Below are positions 44,146 to 52,090 of a stretch of DNA of 64,000 nt, piece after piece. Source of the stretch: Planococcus ruber (lineage in GTDB: Bacteria; Bacillota; Bacilli; Bacillales_A; Planococcaceae); the NCBI RefSeq assembly GCF_022819085.1, contig NZ_JALHAG010000001.1, positions 455,395 through 519,394 on the forward strand, read 5' to 3'. Position 1 is the first letter of the stretch, and every line of letters begins with the position of its first letter. The notes under the pieces are model-generated. The model searched no databases and had not been told where the DNA came from. It saw only the letters and a list, made by a program, of their open reading frames with translations. Both the position numbers and the translations under genes were made by a program.

Positions 44146-44788
44146 AGAGCCGGTTTAAGGCTTCTTCAATTTCGTCATCGCCTGATATGATTTCAAATGT
44201 TTTATTGAAGGCATGGAGATTGTTGAGCGAATGCAAAAGGACTTTGGCAACATCTTCCCTTGGAATCGGGCCGGCGTCGACATATTCCGTCGCCTTGATC
44301 CGCCCGGTTCCGGGATCATTCGTAAGAAGGCCCGGCCGGATAATGGTATAGGTCAAGCCGCTCGCACGCAGAATATTATCCGCATGGTGCTTTGCCACAT
44401 AGTACGGGGCAATGTCATCGCCCCACATATCCCGCCGGTCCGCATGGATGGCGCTGACCATAAGAAAGCGGTCGGTTCCGGTTTGGCTTGCCGCTTCAAT
44501 GGTTTTCGCCGCACCGTCGAGGTCGATGAGCAACGTTTTGTCGGCTCCTGTACCGCCGCCGCTGCCTGCAGTGAACACGACCGCATCGCAGCCGTCCATC
44601 GCGGCCGCAATTTCTTCCACCGTGCCTTCGAGGCTCGTGACGACCGTCTCCACATTCAAGCTATTAAAATAACTGATTTGTTCTTCAACGCGAATCATCG
44701 CAATCGGCGTATGCTCCGGGCTGTCAGCCAGCAGTTTGACAAAATGCCTGCCGATCTGGCCGTTTGCGCCTACCACTAATACTTTCAT
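44144..44788 (-). CDS. yhfK: NAD(P)-binding atypical SDR (YhfK-like)
   Basis: 214-residue protein of the atypical SDR5 group. MKVLVVGANGQIGRHFVKLL holds the glycine-rich dinucleotide motif; FTAGSGGGTGADKT, LMVSAIHADRR and YYVAKHHADNIL (Tyr-x3-Lys) follow in the usual order. It resembles B. subtilis YhfK and NmrA-like sensors; the substrate is not known. GGAGGAAATG precedes the ATG. It is read alone on the minus strand. Confidence 0.87.
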   Translation of the reverse strand: MKVLVVGANGQIGRHFVKLLADSPEHTPIAMIRVEEQISYFNSLNVETVVTSLEGTVEEIAAAMDGCDAVVFTAGSGGGTGADKTLLIDLDGAAKTIEAASQTGTDRFLMVSAIHADRRDMWGDDIAPYYVAKHHADNILRASGLTYTIIRPGLLTNDPGTGRIKATEYVDAGPIPREDVAKVLLHSLNNLHAFNKTFEIISGDDEIEEALNRL

Positions 44789-44915
44789 TGCATTTCCTCC
44801 TCAAAGTACTGTATTTACTCTTCTCATACCCTTCATAATTTTCTTTAATCGGATGAACCACAATTCATTTCGTGTAAATTTCGAAAATTTTTCTTTATAT
44901 CTAAAAGGTGTTTAG

Positions 44916-44969
44916 TATAATGTAACTAATCTCTTTTCTTTGATAAAAAATGATTTCTGGAGGTATTAA
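44916..44969 (+). promoter_or_regulatory. -10 box and ribosome binding site of the next small gene
   Basis: TATAAT at 44916-44921 and TGGAGG about 8 nt before ATG 44970. No -35 of the usual type at 17 bp. The 44789-44915 gap shows no further gene. Confidence 0.5.
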
Positions 44970-45176
44970 ATGAATTCCGAGAAAGCAAAAAAGAATGCTA
45001 AATACAATGTACATAATGATTCAGCCGGCCTTTCCTTCGGTGTAGCACATATGAGCAGCAAACCTTTAGACAAAGAAAGAAGCCCTTTTTGGGACTTTAT
45101 TACTCAAACGTTCTTATTTATACTAGGTGGAGTTATTCTTTGCGGAATGCTCTATCTACTCGTATCATTTACATAA
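44970..45176 (+). CDS. Small single-pass membrane protein
   Basis: 68 residues: a hydrophilic basic N-terminal half (MNSEKAKKNAKYN) with a GLSFGVAHM stretch, then one C-terminal membrane segment (about 45-66, FLFILGGVILCGMLYLLVSF). A good TGGAGG site leads the ATG. I do not recognise the family. It precedes the peptidase gene by 25 nt and may be co-transcribed with it. Confidence 0.7.
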   Translation: MNSEKAKKNAKYNVHNDSAGLSFGVAHMSSKPLDKERSPFWDFITQTFLFILGGVILCGMLYLLVSFT

Positions 45177-45201
45177 TGACAAATTTTAAAGGAGATTGGC
45201 T

Positions 45202-46212
45202 ATGATTCGATATCCAGCACGGAAAATTGAAATGATCGGCGTCACCGCCCCATCGTCCGGAGTGGGGCTGGCTGATCATGGCGTTCTTCAATCGGCAATT
45301 GAGCGTTTAGAGGAACGCAATTTCAAGTTGAAAATCGGAGAGACTTCTTGGACTCAGGCTGAAGCAAAGTCTGCAGATGCAGAAACGCGGGCAGAAGAGC
45401 TGATGGAAATGTTAAACGATGAATCAGTGGATCTCATTATGCCGCCATGGGGCGGGGAATTGTTGATCGAGGTGCTGGAACATATGGATTTCGGTGCGAT
45501 ACCGGAAAAATGGGTGATGGGCTATTCGGATATCAGCTTGCTGCTCCTTGCAATTACATTGAAGACAGGAATTGCGACTGCCCATGGCACCAACCTTGTC
45601 GATTTGCGCGGACCGGAATCTGACAGCACGACAGCGAGATGGCTGGATGTGCTTCATACTCGCAAAGGCGAGTCCATCAGCCAAGTTTCTTCTGAGAAAT
45701 TCCAGGAGAAATGGGACCATGAAAATCCATCGCCGGTCATCTTTCATTTAACCGAAGAGACAGAATGGAAAACAGTTTCCGGTGAGCCGGAACAATTTTC
45801 AGGCCGGCTTCTGGGAGGGTGCGTGGATGTCATCCGCCACATCATCGGTACGCCTTTTGGAAATGTGGAAGCTTTCAGGGAAGCGCATATTCCAGGGGAG
45901 CCGGTGCTGTGGTATTTGGAAAACTGTGAAATGAACGTGGCTGACTTAAAGCGCACATTGACGCAAATGAAATATGCAGGCTGGTTTAACCATATCTCGG
46001 GCATTGTCTTTGGGAGAAGCCCTGCAAATGAGGAAGTCGGCGGATATACCGTTGAAAAACTGTATGAAGACCTATCCGAAGAGCTCGGTGTTCCGATTGC
46101 CTACGACATCGATCTCGGACATGTCCCTCCGCAAATCACATTCATCAACGGAGCCTTTGCGGTTATCGATGTTGAAAAGGGCAAAGGGAAAGTCACACAG
46201 GAATTTAAGTGA
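45202..46212 (+). CDS. S66 family peptidase (LD-carboxypeptidase/MccF-like)
   Basis: Serine peptidase family S66, whose members cut the L,D-peptide bond of murein tetrapeptide or hydrolyse microcin C-like nucleotides (MccF). The nucleophile Ser is in GYSDIS, the triad Glu is in LENCEMN and the His in DLGHVPPQ. The N terminus (IGVTAPSSGVG) and PPWGGELL fit. No signal peptide, so a recycling or self-immunity role in the cytoplasm is more likely than cell-wall trimming outside; the two cannot be told apart. ATG 45202 has AAAGGAG 7 nt upstream. 336 residues. Confidence 0.9.
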   Translation: MIRYPARKIEMIGVTAPSSGVGLADHGVLQSAIERLEERNFKLKIGETSWTQAEAKSADAETRAEELMEMLNDESVDLIMPPWGGELLIEVLEHMDFGAIPEKWVMGYSDISLLLLAITLKTGIATAHGTNLVDLRGPESDSTTARWLDVLHTRKGESISQVSSEKFQEKWDHENPSPVIFHLTEETEWKTVSGEPEQFSGRLLGGCVDVIRHIIGTPFGNVEAFREAHIPGEPVLWYLENCEMNVADLKRTLTQMKYAGWFNHISGIVFGRSPANEEVGGYTVEKLYEDLSEELGVPIAYDIDLGHVPPQITFINGAFAVIDVEKGKGKVTQEFK

Positions 46213-46227
46213 AAAGGACGAATATAA

Positions 46228-46725
46228 ATGGAAATCCGAATTTTAACCGCTGAAGATGCCGAATTTTACCGGGAACTTCGCATTGAGGCATTGATGCTTT
46301 CACCTGATGCTTTTGGTGCTACATTAGAAGAAGCGCTGGATAAACCGGTCGAGAAGACAGCGGAACGATTGTCTTCGCCTTCAGCTACTACGTTCGGGGC
46401 TTTTGTCGGCGGCAGGTTGTTGGGGAATGTCACTTTAACGCGCCACACACCGGCTAAGTTGCGGCATCGCGCCAATGTGGTCGGGGTATACGTGACGCCT
46501 TCCGCCAGAGGCCGGAAGATTGCAAGCCGGTTGATGGAGGCCTTGGTTGAGCATGCGAAAAGCTTAGAAGGCCTTGAACAATTATACTTAGCGGTCGTCA
46601 GTGATAATGGGCCCGCCATCGAATTATATCAGAATTGTGGATTTGAAAAATACGGGACGGAGTATCGTTCGATGAAAGCGGAAGGCAGTTATATTGATGA
46701 AGACCTTATGGTGAGATTTTTGTAA
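46228..46725 (+). CDS. GNAT family N-acetyltransferase
   Basis: 165 residues. The acetyl-CoA site is seen in VVGVYVTPSARGRKIASRLM (motif A, Q/RxxGxG/A-like) and YLAVVSDNGPAIELYQNCGFEKYG (motif B). Acceptor unknown; such genes acetylate amino groups of antibiotics, peptides or ribosomal proteins. AAAAGGACG precedes the ATG, 15 nt after the peptidase stop, so it is probably in one operon with it, as is known for MccF-like genes next to GNAT genes (inference). Confidence 0.9.
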   Translation: MEIRILTAEDAEFYRELRIEALMLSPDAFGATLEEALDKPVEKTAERLSSPSATTFGAFVGGRLLGNVTLTRHTPAKLRHRANVVGVYVTPSARGRKIASRLMEALVEHAKSLEGLEQLYLAVVSDNGPAIELYQNCGFEKYGTEYRSMKAEGSYIDEDLMVRFL

Positions 46726-46837
46726 GGAAAATGAAGGGAAGCTCGGAAAAAAGCATTTTTTTATCCTAAAACTTCCTTTTGGCTATCATAAGCGAAGGGG
46801 CTGTGCAAAAGGAATGGGAAAGATAGGAGGCAGGCGC

Positions 46838-46960
46838 ATGTCCTTCATGAAAGACGTCAAAGAAGAAGCGGAAATCCGCAAAAAAAGAAATCAGATCCGC
46901 ATTGCCACTTGGGTGATCGTTGCCATCGTCCTCGCGTTGGTATGGTATTTCACCAAATAA
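46838..46960 (+). CDS. 40-residue single-pass membrane protein
   Basis: ATG at 46838 after ATAGGAGG (46823-46830, 7-nt spacing). The product has a basic-acidic helix (MKDVKEEAEIRKKRNQIR) and one membrane segment (about 23-38, IATWVIVAIVLALVWYF). The stop is followed at once by a terminator. TATCAT around 46785 may be its -10. Such small proteins are often missed; I do not know a named family. Confidence 0.75.
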   Translation: MSFMKDVKEEAEIRKKRNQIRIATWVIVAIVLALVWYFTK

Positions 46961-46987
46961 AAAAACCGTCATTGCGACGGTTTTTTT
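46961..46987 (+). terminator. Bidirectional terminator after the 40-codon gene
   Basis: AAAAACCGTC pairs with GACGG and the following T-run. It also serves the minus-strand gene that ends at 46969. Confidence 0.88.
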
Positions 46988-47286
46988 CTGTTCTGCGAGA
47001 TTTCAACAAGCACCGCCACTAAAGTGAAGGCAATCAGCACGTTGACAAGCGCAGCATCCAAATATTTGTCTCTGAGAATAATGGCCACCGTCAATGCATA
47101 GAACAGCCCCTGCGATATCTTGGCAATTCCCGGCACTGCATCTTTCGGATAGCGGAGCCGGGCAAGCTGGAACATCAAAAATGCCAGCAAGAGCACCAAA
47201 TAATAGGGCCAACTAAACTGTTCGATCCAATTATTGATGACTCCGAAAATAATTAATGGAATAAAATAAAACAGTAATGAATTCAA
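46969..47286 (-). CDS. Small membrane protein, four hydrophobic segments
   Basis: 105 residues with segments at about 4-20, 27-42, 60-73 and 80-94 and a basic C terminus (NRKKPSQ). TTG start with AAGGTGAG about 6 nt upstream. It follows another small membrane gene after 14 nt on the minus strand and is likely its partner. No recognised domain. Confidence 0.7.
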   Translation of the reverse strand: MNSLLFYFIPLIIFGVINNWIEQFSWPYYLVLLLAFLMFQLARLRYPKDAVPGIAKISQGLFYALTVAIILRDKYLDAALVNVLIAFTLVAVLVEISQNRKKPSQ

Positions 47287-47300
47287 GAAAACTCACCTTT

Positions 47301-47513
47301 TCATCTTTTATTGGAATTCTTTCGCTGCCTGTCGGTAATCGCCTTGTAAAGGTTGGCTACAGAAAAAACGAGGGCCAGCGTGACGATGATGATGGAAATG
47401 ATGGGATAGGCGGAAACGCCGTTCTCCAAAATTTCAACCACCCGTGTGTAAAGAATCCACGGTCCGATCAATAGAATGAAAATATCGAGCGCCGTTCCTA
47501 AATTAAACTTCAT
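47301..47513 (-). CDS. Small membrane protein, two hydrophobic segments
   Basis: 70 residues with segments at about 7-23 and 35-56 and a very basic C terminus (DRQRKNSNKR). TTGGAGGAA lies 6 nt before the ATG. Likely co-transcribed with the next gene downstream on the minus strand. No recognised family. Confidence 0.72.
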   Translation of the reverse strand: MKFNLGTALDIFILLIGPWILYTRVVEILENGVSAYPIISIIIVTLALVFSVANLYKAITDRQRKNSNKR

Positions 47514-47587
47514 CTAATTCCTCCAATAGACAGGCTGATTTCAGTGTAGCAGAATTATTTTCATGCGTCTTGATGGAACTCGAAAAC

Positions 47588-47623
47588 AAAAGCCGCTATC
47601 TGGTGGATAAGATAACGGCTTTA
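47588..47623 (-). terminator. Terminator after ypeP
   Basis: AAAGCCG with inner TATCT pairs with AGATA and CGGCTTT, one internal mismatch; on the minus strand it is followed by TTGTTTTCG. Confidence 0.7.
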
Positions 47624-47633
47624 ACTATCAAGT

Positions 47634-48026
47634 TTATTTTTTATTCGCCCGCAGTTCTTTTCTCGCTAAATCATCTGCTGCGCGGTTTTGGGAATCGGGA
47701 ATCCATTTGATGAAGCAGTATTCGAAGGAGGCGGACAATTGAAGTGCTTGTTCGAGCAAGGGTTTGAACTTCGGATTTTTGATGAACCCGCGTTCAAATG
47801 CTTCAACAGTCACTTGCGAATCCGATTTAACAGAGACCATGCCGCTCGTCAGTTCCTTGGCTAGTTCTAGCCCTTTTACCAACGCAGTAAACTCGGCAGT
47901 ATGGTTATCCATTTCTCCGATATAGCCGCTCCATTTGATCAAATGGCCTTCGCCCCGAATGAAAACGCCGACCGCACTCACTTGCGGAGAACCGGCAGTA
48001 GCCGCATCAATAAACACTTCAAGCAT
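47634..48026 (-). CDS. ypeP: RNase HI-like protein YpeP
   Basis: 130-residue RNase H-type-I fold. Acidic residues typical of the active site are present: Asp7 (VFIDAATAG), Glu45 (HTAEFTAL), Asp69 (VKSDSQV) and a late Asp in RAADDLAR, so nuclease activity on RNA/DNA hybrids is possible, though YpeP-type proteins lack the RNase HI basic protrusion. AGGTGACC precedes the ATG. It lies 7 nt after ypdP, the order and pair known in B. subtilis. Confidence 0.88.
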   Translation of the reverse strand: MLEVFIDAATAGSPQVSAVGVFIRGEGHLIKWSGYIGEMDNHTAEFTALVKGLELAKELTSGMVSVKSDSQVTVEAFERGFIKNPKFKPLLEQALQLSASFEYCFIKWIPDSQNRAADDLARKELRANKK

Positions 48027-48033
48027 AGGTCAC

Positions 48034-48717
48034 CTACTTTTCATCAATGGGTTTCAGTGCCTTGGCAATATAGCCAAAAGGCGTCGACATGACGGAAACG
48101 ACAAATTTCAGAATATACGTGGATAGGAAAATTTGAATCCAAACATCAAATGGGAATACGCCGTAAAAAGCGATGCTCGTAAAAATCATTGTGTCGAACA
48201 ACTGGCTGATTAAGGTAGACCCGTTGATCCGTATCCATAACTGGCTATCTTTTGGAAATAATTTGCGGATCGCAGAAAATATAATAACGTCCAAATGCTG
48301 GCTGGCCAGATAGGCCACCATGCTCGCAATGGCAATTTGCGGAATCAATCCAAAGATGGTTTGAAGGGAACCATCCGCAATATCGCTTTCAGCCGGGATG
48401 AATTTCAACCCGAGCTGCATGACAATCACCATGATCAGCAAAGAAGAAAATCCAAGCCAAACGGCTTTTTTCGCTTCTTTCTTGCCGTATTTTTCATTCA
48501 GGATATCGGTTGCGAGAAACGTCGAAGCATATAGGCTGTTGCCGAGAGTCGCCGTCAATCCGATGATTTCAATTGTTTTGGTTACTTGGATATTCGCTAG
48601 AACAGTAGACATGGCCACCCAAGCAAACAATCCGGTCTTGCCGAAGAATTTGTACATGATCAGCAGCAAGACAAAGTTGACCACGGCAAAGCCGAGGCCT
48701 AAAAACTCGTTGAACAA
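48034..48717 (-). CDS. ypdP: Queuosine-precursor transporter family (YpdP, VUT family)
   Basis: 227-residue membrane protein with six or seven hydrophobic segments. The family marks are FLATDILNEKYGKKEAKKAVW and QLFDTMIFTSIAFYG. Members of this group (YhhQ) import 7-cyano-7-deazaguanine (preQ0/preQ1) for tRNA queuosine. The assignment is by family; transport of that compound is not shown here. GAGGAAATT precedes the ATG. Confidence 0.88.
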   Translation of the reverse strand: MFNEFLGLGFAVVNFVLLLIMYKFFGKTGLFAWVAMSTVLANIQVTKTIEIIGLTATLGNSLYASTFLATDILNEKYGKKEAKKAVWLGFSSLLIMVIVMQLGLKFIPAESDIADGSLQTIFGLIPQIAIASMVAYLASQHLDVIIFSAIRKLFPKDSQLWIRINGSTLISQLFDTMIFTSIAFYGVFPFDVWIQIFLSTYILKFVVSVMSTPFGYIAKALKPIDEK

Positions 48718-48862
48718 AATAATTTCCTCCTTAGTTTTGGTAAAGCGGGAGTTTACGAACCGCTAACATAATAAAAAATGTCCTTTGCCAGTATAACGAT
48801 TGTTGCAAAAAAAGACAAATTAGGAGTAAAATAAACGAATGGCATTTTGAAGGGGTGACAGT

Positions 48863-49063
48863 TTGAACAAGCTTTCAATAATCAATGAGATTGATGAAAT
48901 GATGGAAACTTATTGCGAAGGTTGTTTCGTACGCAAACAAATACGCAAAGAGCAGGGCAAGACAGCGGCCCACCGTTTTTGCATCAGCCATTGTTCAGTC
49001 GGGACGCAGCTGCAGTTTTTGGGAAATGAATTAAATAAAGTCGGCACGGAACATAAATCATAA
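48863..49063 (+). CDS. Small zinc-finger domain protein
   Basis: 66 residues. Cysteines in CEGCF and in CISHC, with a His just before the second pair (AHRFC), form a zinc-binding site. It fits the small zinc-finger family (zf-C2HCIx2C) of Bacillales. TTG start with AAGGGGTGA a few nt upstream. Role not known. Read in the opposite direction to ypdP, from a shared 145-nt gap. Confidence 0.85.
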   Translation: MNKLSIINEIDEMMETYCEGCFVRKQIRKEQGKTAAHRFCISHCSVGTQLQFLGNELNKVGTEHKS

Positions 49064-49083
49064 GAGTAGGGCGAGAAATCGTC

Positions 49084-49126
49084 AAAAAAGCCGGGATGCG
49101 AATGGTTTCGCATCCCGGCTTTTTTA
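49084..49126 (+). terminator. Terminator after the zinc-finger gene
   Basis: AAAAAGCCGGGATGCGAA pairs with TTTCGCATCCCGGCTTTTTT; T-runs on both strands. Confidence 0.9.
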
Positions 49127-49140
49127 ATGTTCCCCACATA

Positions 49141-49161
49141 AAAAAGGCCATAAACGGCCTT
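49141..49161 (-). terminator. Terminator of the cold-shock gene
   Basis: On the minus strand AGGCC, loop GTTTAT, GGCCT is followed by TTTTT. Just beyond the csp stop. Confidence 0.8.
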
Positions 49162-49182
49162 CTGGACTAAAAATTTCAATTA

Positions 49183-49389
49183 TCAACTTTCAATTTCAAT
49201 TACATTTGCGGCTTGCGGCCCGCGGTTCCCATCAATAATTTCAAAGGAGACGGTTTTTCCTTCTTGCAATGTACGAAAGCCCTCACCTTGAATTCCGGTA
49301 AAATGGACGAAGACGTCATCGCCATCATTATACTCGATAAAGCCATAACCCTTTTCCGTATTAAACCATTTCACTGTTCCCTGGTGCAT
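49183..49389 (-). CDS. cspD: Cold-shock protein (CspD-like)
   Basis: 68-residue single OB-fold nucleic-acid chaperone. RNP1 (KGYGFIEY) and RNP2 (VFVHFT) are intact, with the aromatic residues for single-strand RNA/DNA binding; the C terminus [11 protein letters not shown] is typical. GGGGGAACG precedes the ATG. It has a strong promoter 58 nt from the start and a short leader, without an obvious long cold-shock 5' region. Confidence 0.95.
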   Translation of the reverse strand: MHQGTVKWFNTEKGYGFIEYNDGDDVFVHFTGIQGEGFRTLQEGKTVSFEIIDGNRGPQAANVIEIES

Positions 49390-49453
49390 GCACGTTCCCC
49401 CTATTATTGATATTGTAGCGGTACCATGAAAAAACCGGTTACGGTTGGATTAA

Positions 49454-49482
49454 ACTATACAGGAAGCGCTATAAATCGTCAA
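49454..49482 (-). promoter_or_regulatory. cspD promoter
   Basis: On the minus strand TTGACG (49482-49477), 17 bp, TATAGT (49459-49454): a strong sigma-A promoter giving a leader of about 57 nt. Confidence 0.85.
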
Positions 49483-49551
49483 TCTCCCGGGCAGGGGCGG
49501 ACAAAGAGAGCGGAGAAAAGCTATAATAGAAGAAAAGGAGTCCAATAATCC

Positions 49552-50184
49552 ATGACAAAGCTAATTGAGCAATGTGAGAAGCACGTCAAAACGATTTATG
49601 AAAGCTTTGATGCGAGCCATGACTGGCAGCATATTGAAAGGGTGCGGCAAAATGCCCGATTGCTGATGGAAAAAGAGCAAGCCGATGCATTGACCGTTGA
49701 AATTGCCGTGCTGCTGCACGATGTATCAGACCCGAAATACCGAAAGCCCGGAGAAGACTTGGAATCTGAAATATTGCAGCGCCTCGATTTGACGGCAGAG
49801 CAGCGGAAAAAAATAAAAGCGGTGATCGAGTCGGTATCCTTCAAAGGCGGAAACGGTAAGAAAGCGGCATCGATTGAAGCGGAAATCGTCCAGGATGCAG
49901 ACCGGCTCGATGCGCTCGGGGCTGTCGGCATTGCCCGCACTTTTGCTTTTGGCGGTGCAAAAGGGCGCAAACTATACGACTGGGAAGAGCAGCCGAGGCA
50001 AAAAATGACGGAAGAAGAGTACCGGTCAAAACCGACGAGCAGCGCCACCCATTTTTACGAAAAACTATTATTGCTGAAAGACCATATGAATACGGAGATC
50101 GGAAAGCATATCGCTGAAGAACGCCATCAGTTTATGATATCCTTTTTAGGGCAACTTAAAAAAGAAACGGATGGGAATCAATGA
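49552..50184 (+). CDS. ypgQ: HD-domain phosphohydrolase YpgQ
   Basis: 210-residue HD superfamily hydrolase. HDWQHIERV, LLHDVSDPKY with the His-Asp pair and a later Asp in VQDADRLDALGAVG form the metal site. Family members cut nucleoside triphosphates or pyrophosphates; B. subtilis YpgQ was reported to be a divalent-metal pyrophosphohydrolase acting on dNTPs. The stop overlaps the next ATG (ATGA). Confidence 0.9.
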   Translation: MTKLIEQCEKHVKTIYESFDASHDWQHIERVRQNARLLMEKEQADALTVEIAVLLHDVSDPKYRKPGEDLESEILQRLDLTAEQRKKIKAVIESVSFKGGNGKKAASIEAEIVQDADRLDALGAVGIARTFAFGGAKGRKLYDWEEQPRQKMTEEEYRSKPTSSATHFYEKLLLLKDHMNTEIGKHIAEERHQFMISFLGQLKKETDGNQ

Positions 50185-52064
50185 GCCATTTAAACATTAC
50201 GAATTTAACGAAAACAGTCGGAGCGAAAACGCTTTTTAAAAACGTAGAATTTTCTTTGTATCCAGGAGAGCGCGCCGGATTGATCGGTGTGAACGGAACA
50301 GGGAAATCCACTTTGATGTCTATTCTGGCTGGAGACATGGAAGCCGATTCCATATCGATGGACCACCCAAAAAAATACCAGATCACCTATTTAAAGCAGG
50401 AGCCGGAATTCGATGAATCGCTGACGGTATTGGAAACGGTGTTTTCCGGAGATTCACCGATTCTTGCCTTGAACCGTTCCTATGAACAGGCGCTAAAAAA
50501 TATGATGGTCGATTCCAGCTCAACGCAGCTGCAGGATGAACTGATGAAAATCCAGGAAGGCATGGAACGGGAAAATGCATGGGACATCAATGCACTGGCG
50601 AAAACAGCATTGACGAAGCTTGGCATTGATATGTTTGATTCGCCCGTCGGGAATTTGTCAGGCGGCCAGAAAAAACGGGTGGCATTGGCGAAAGCTTTGA
50701 TTGAGCCGGCGGATCTGATTTTGCTAGATGAGCCGACCAACCACCTTGATGCGGTTTCGACTGAGTGGCTGCAGGAAACGCTTCTCCGGATGGGAAGCGC
50801 CATGCTATTTGTGACGCACGACCGCTATTTCCTCGACGCCGTTTCTACCCATATTTTTGAACTGGCCGACCAGACTATGTATACCCATAAAGGGAACTAC
50901 GGCGATTACCTGGAAAACAAAGCGATCCGGGATGAAATGGCTGCCAGTTCCCAGCAAAAGCTGGAAAACCGGTTCCGTTCTGAACTGAAATGGATTCGCC
51001 GCGGAGCGAAAGCCCGTTCGACGAAGCAAAAAGCCCGCATCCAGCGCTTTGAAGAAATCAAAGAAAACGTCCAAAAAGAAAATGACAATACCTCGCTTGA
51101 ACTGTCGATGCAAAGCCAGCGACTTGGCAAGAAAATCATCGAAGGGGAGAACCTGTCGATGGCATTCGGCGATAAAGTCATTTTCCGGAATTTCGATTTT
51201 CTTTTGCAAGGCGGCGACCGCATCGGGATTGTCGGACCAAATGGCGCCGGCAAATCGACCTTGCTGAAAATCGTTGCGGGAGAGTACGAGCCGACGGAAG
51301 GCAAAATCGAATACGGAAGCACCGTGAAAATTGCCCACTTCACACAGCATTTGCCGGAAATGGATGAATCCCAGCGCATGATTGAATACATCCAGGAAAT
51401 TTCAAGCGATTATGAAGCGGCGAAAGGCGTCCGATTGTCCGCAACGCAAATGCTGGAACGGTTTTTATTTCCTTCCAATGCGCACGGGACGCAAATCGGC
51501 AAATTGTCCGGCGGTGAGCGGAAGCGTTTGTATTTGCTGAAACTCCTGATGGAACAGCCGAATATTCTCTTGCTCGATGAACCGACGAATGACCTCGACA
51601 TCCAGACGCTTTCTGTGCTGGAAGACTTTTTAGAGAACTTCCCGGGCGTCGTCATTACGATATCACATGACCGTTTCTTCCTGGACCGGATCGCCCGGAA
51701 ATTATGGACGACCGGCACGGGCGAAATTCTTGAATACCAAGGGTTGTATTCCGATTTTATTAAAGAAAAAGCAGAACCGGCAGCCGAGGTTCCGGAAATT
51801 GCAGAACCGGTTAAACAAGAGACGCCGAAAAAACAGCAGCCCAAAAAGAAACTGACGTTCAATGAGCAGCGGGAATACAATGGGATTCTCGATGAAATCG
51901 CGGAACTTGAAGCGAAGATTGAAAGCTGCGAAGAAGAAATGGCCACCGCTGGAGCGGATTTTGAAAAATTGAACCGGCTGACGTTGGAAGTGGATGAACT
52001 AACTGCGAAATACGACGAAAAGATTGAGCGATGGACCTATCTTCAGGAAATCGCCGAATCATAA
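50181..52064 (+). CDS. yfmR: ABC-F ATPase (YfmR/Uup type)
   Basis: 627 residues with two ABC domains and no membrane part. First: GVNGTGKST, LSGGQKKR, LLDEPTNHLD; second: GPNGAGKST, LSGGERKR, LLDEPTNDLD. The linker has the Arg/Lys-rich region (RRGAKARSTKQKARIQR) that contacts the ribosome, and the C terminus is a coiled coil (IAELEAKIESCEEEM). YfmR of B. subtilis prevents ribosome stalling at polyproline together with EF-P; the same role is inferred. Coupled to ypgQ by a 4-nt overlap. Confidence 0.93.
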   Translation: MSHLNITNLTKTVGAKTLFKNVEFSLYPGERAGLIGVNGTGKSTLMSILAGDMEADSISMDHPKKYQITYLKQEPEFDESLTVLETVFSGDSPILALNRSYEQALKNMMVDSSSTQLQDELMKIQEGMERENAWDINALAKTALTKLGIDMFDSPVGNLSGGQKKRVALAKALIEPADLILLDEPTNHLDAVSTEWLQETLLRMGSAMLFVTHDRYFLDAVSTHIFELADQTMYTHKGNYGDYLENKAIRDEMAASSQQKLENRFRSELKWIRRGAKARSTKQKARIQRFEEIKENVQKENDNTSLELSMQSQRLGKKIIEGENLSMAFGDKVIFRNFDFLLQGGDRIGIVGPNGAGKSTLLKIVAGEYEPTEGKIEYGSTVKIAHFTQHLPEMDESQRMIEYIQEISSDYEAAKGVRLSATQMLERFLFPSNAHGTQIGKLSGGERKRLYLLKLLMEQPNILLLDEPTNDLDIQTLSVLEDFLENFPGVVITISHDRFFLDRIARKLWTTGTGEILEYQGLYSDFIKEKAEPAAEVPEIAEPVKQETPKKQQPKKKLTFNEQREYNGILDEIAELEAKIESCEEEMATAGADFEKLNRLTLEVDELTAKYDEKIERWTYLQEIAES

Positions 52065-52090
52065 GGAATTACATGCAGGAGGGATAATTT

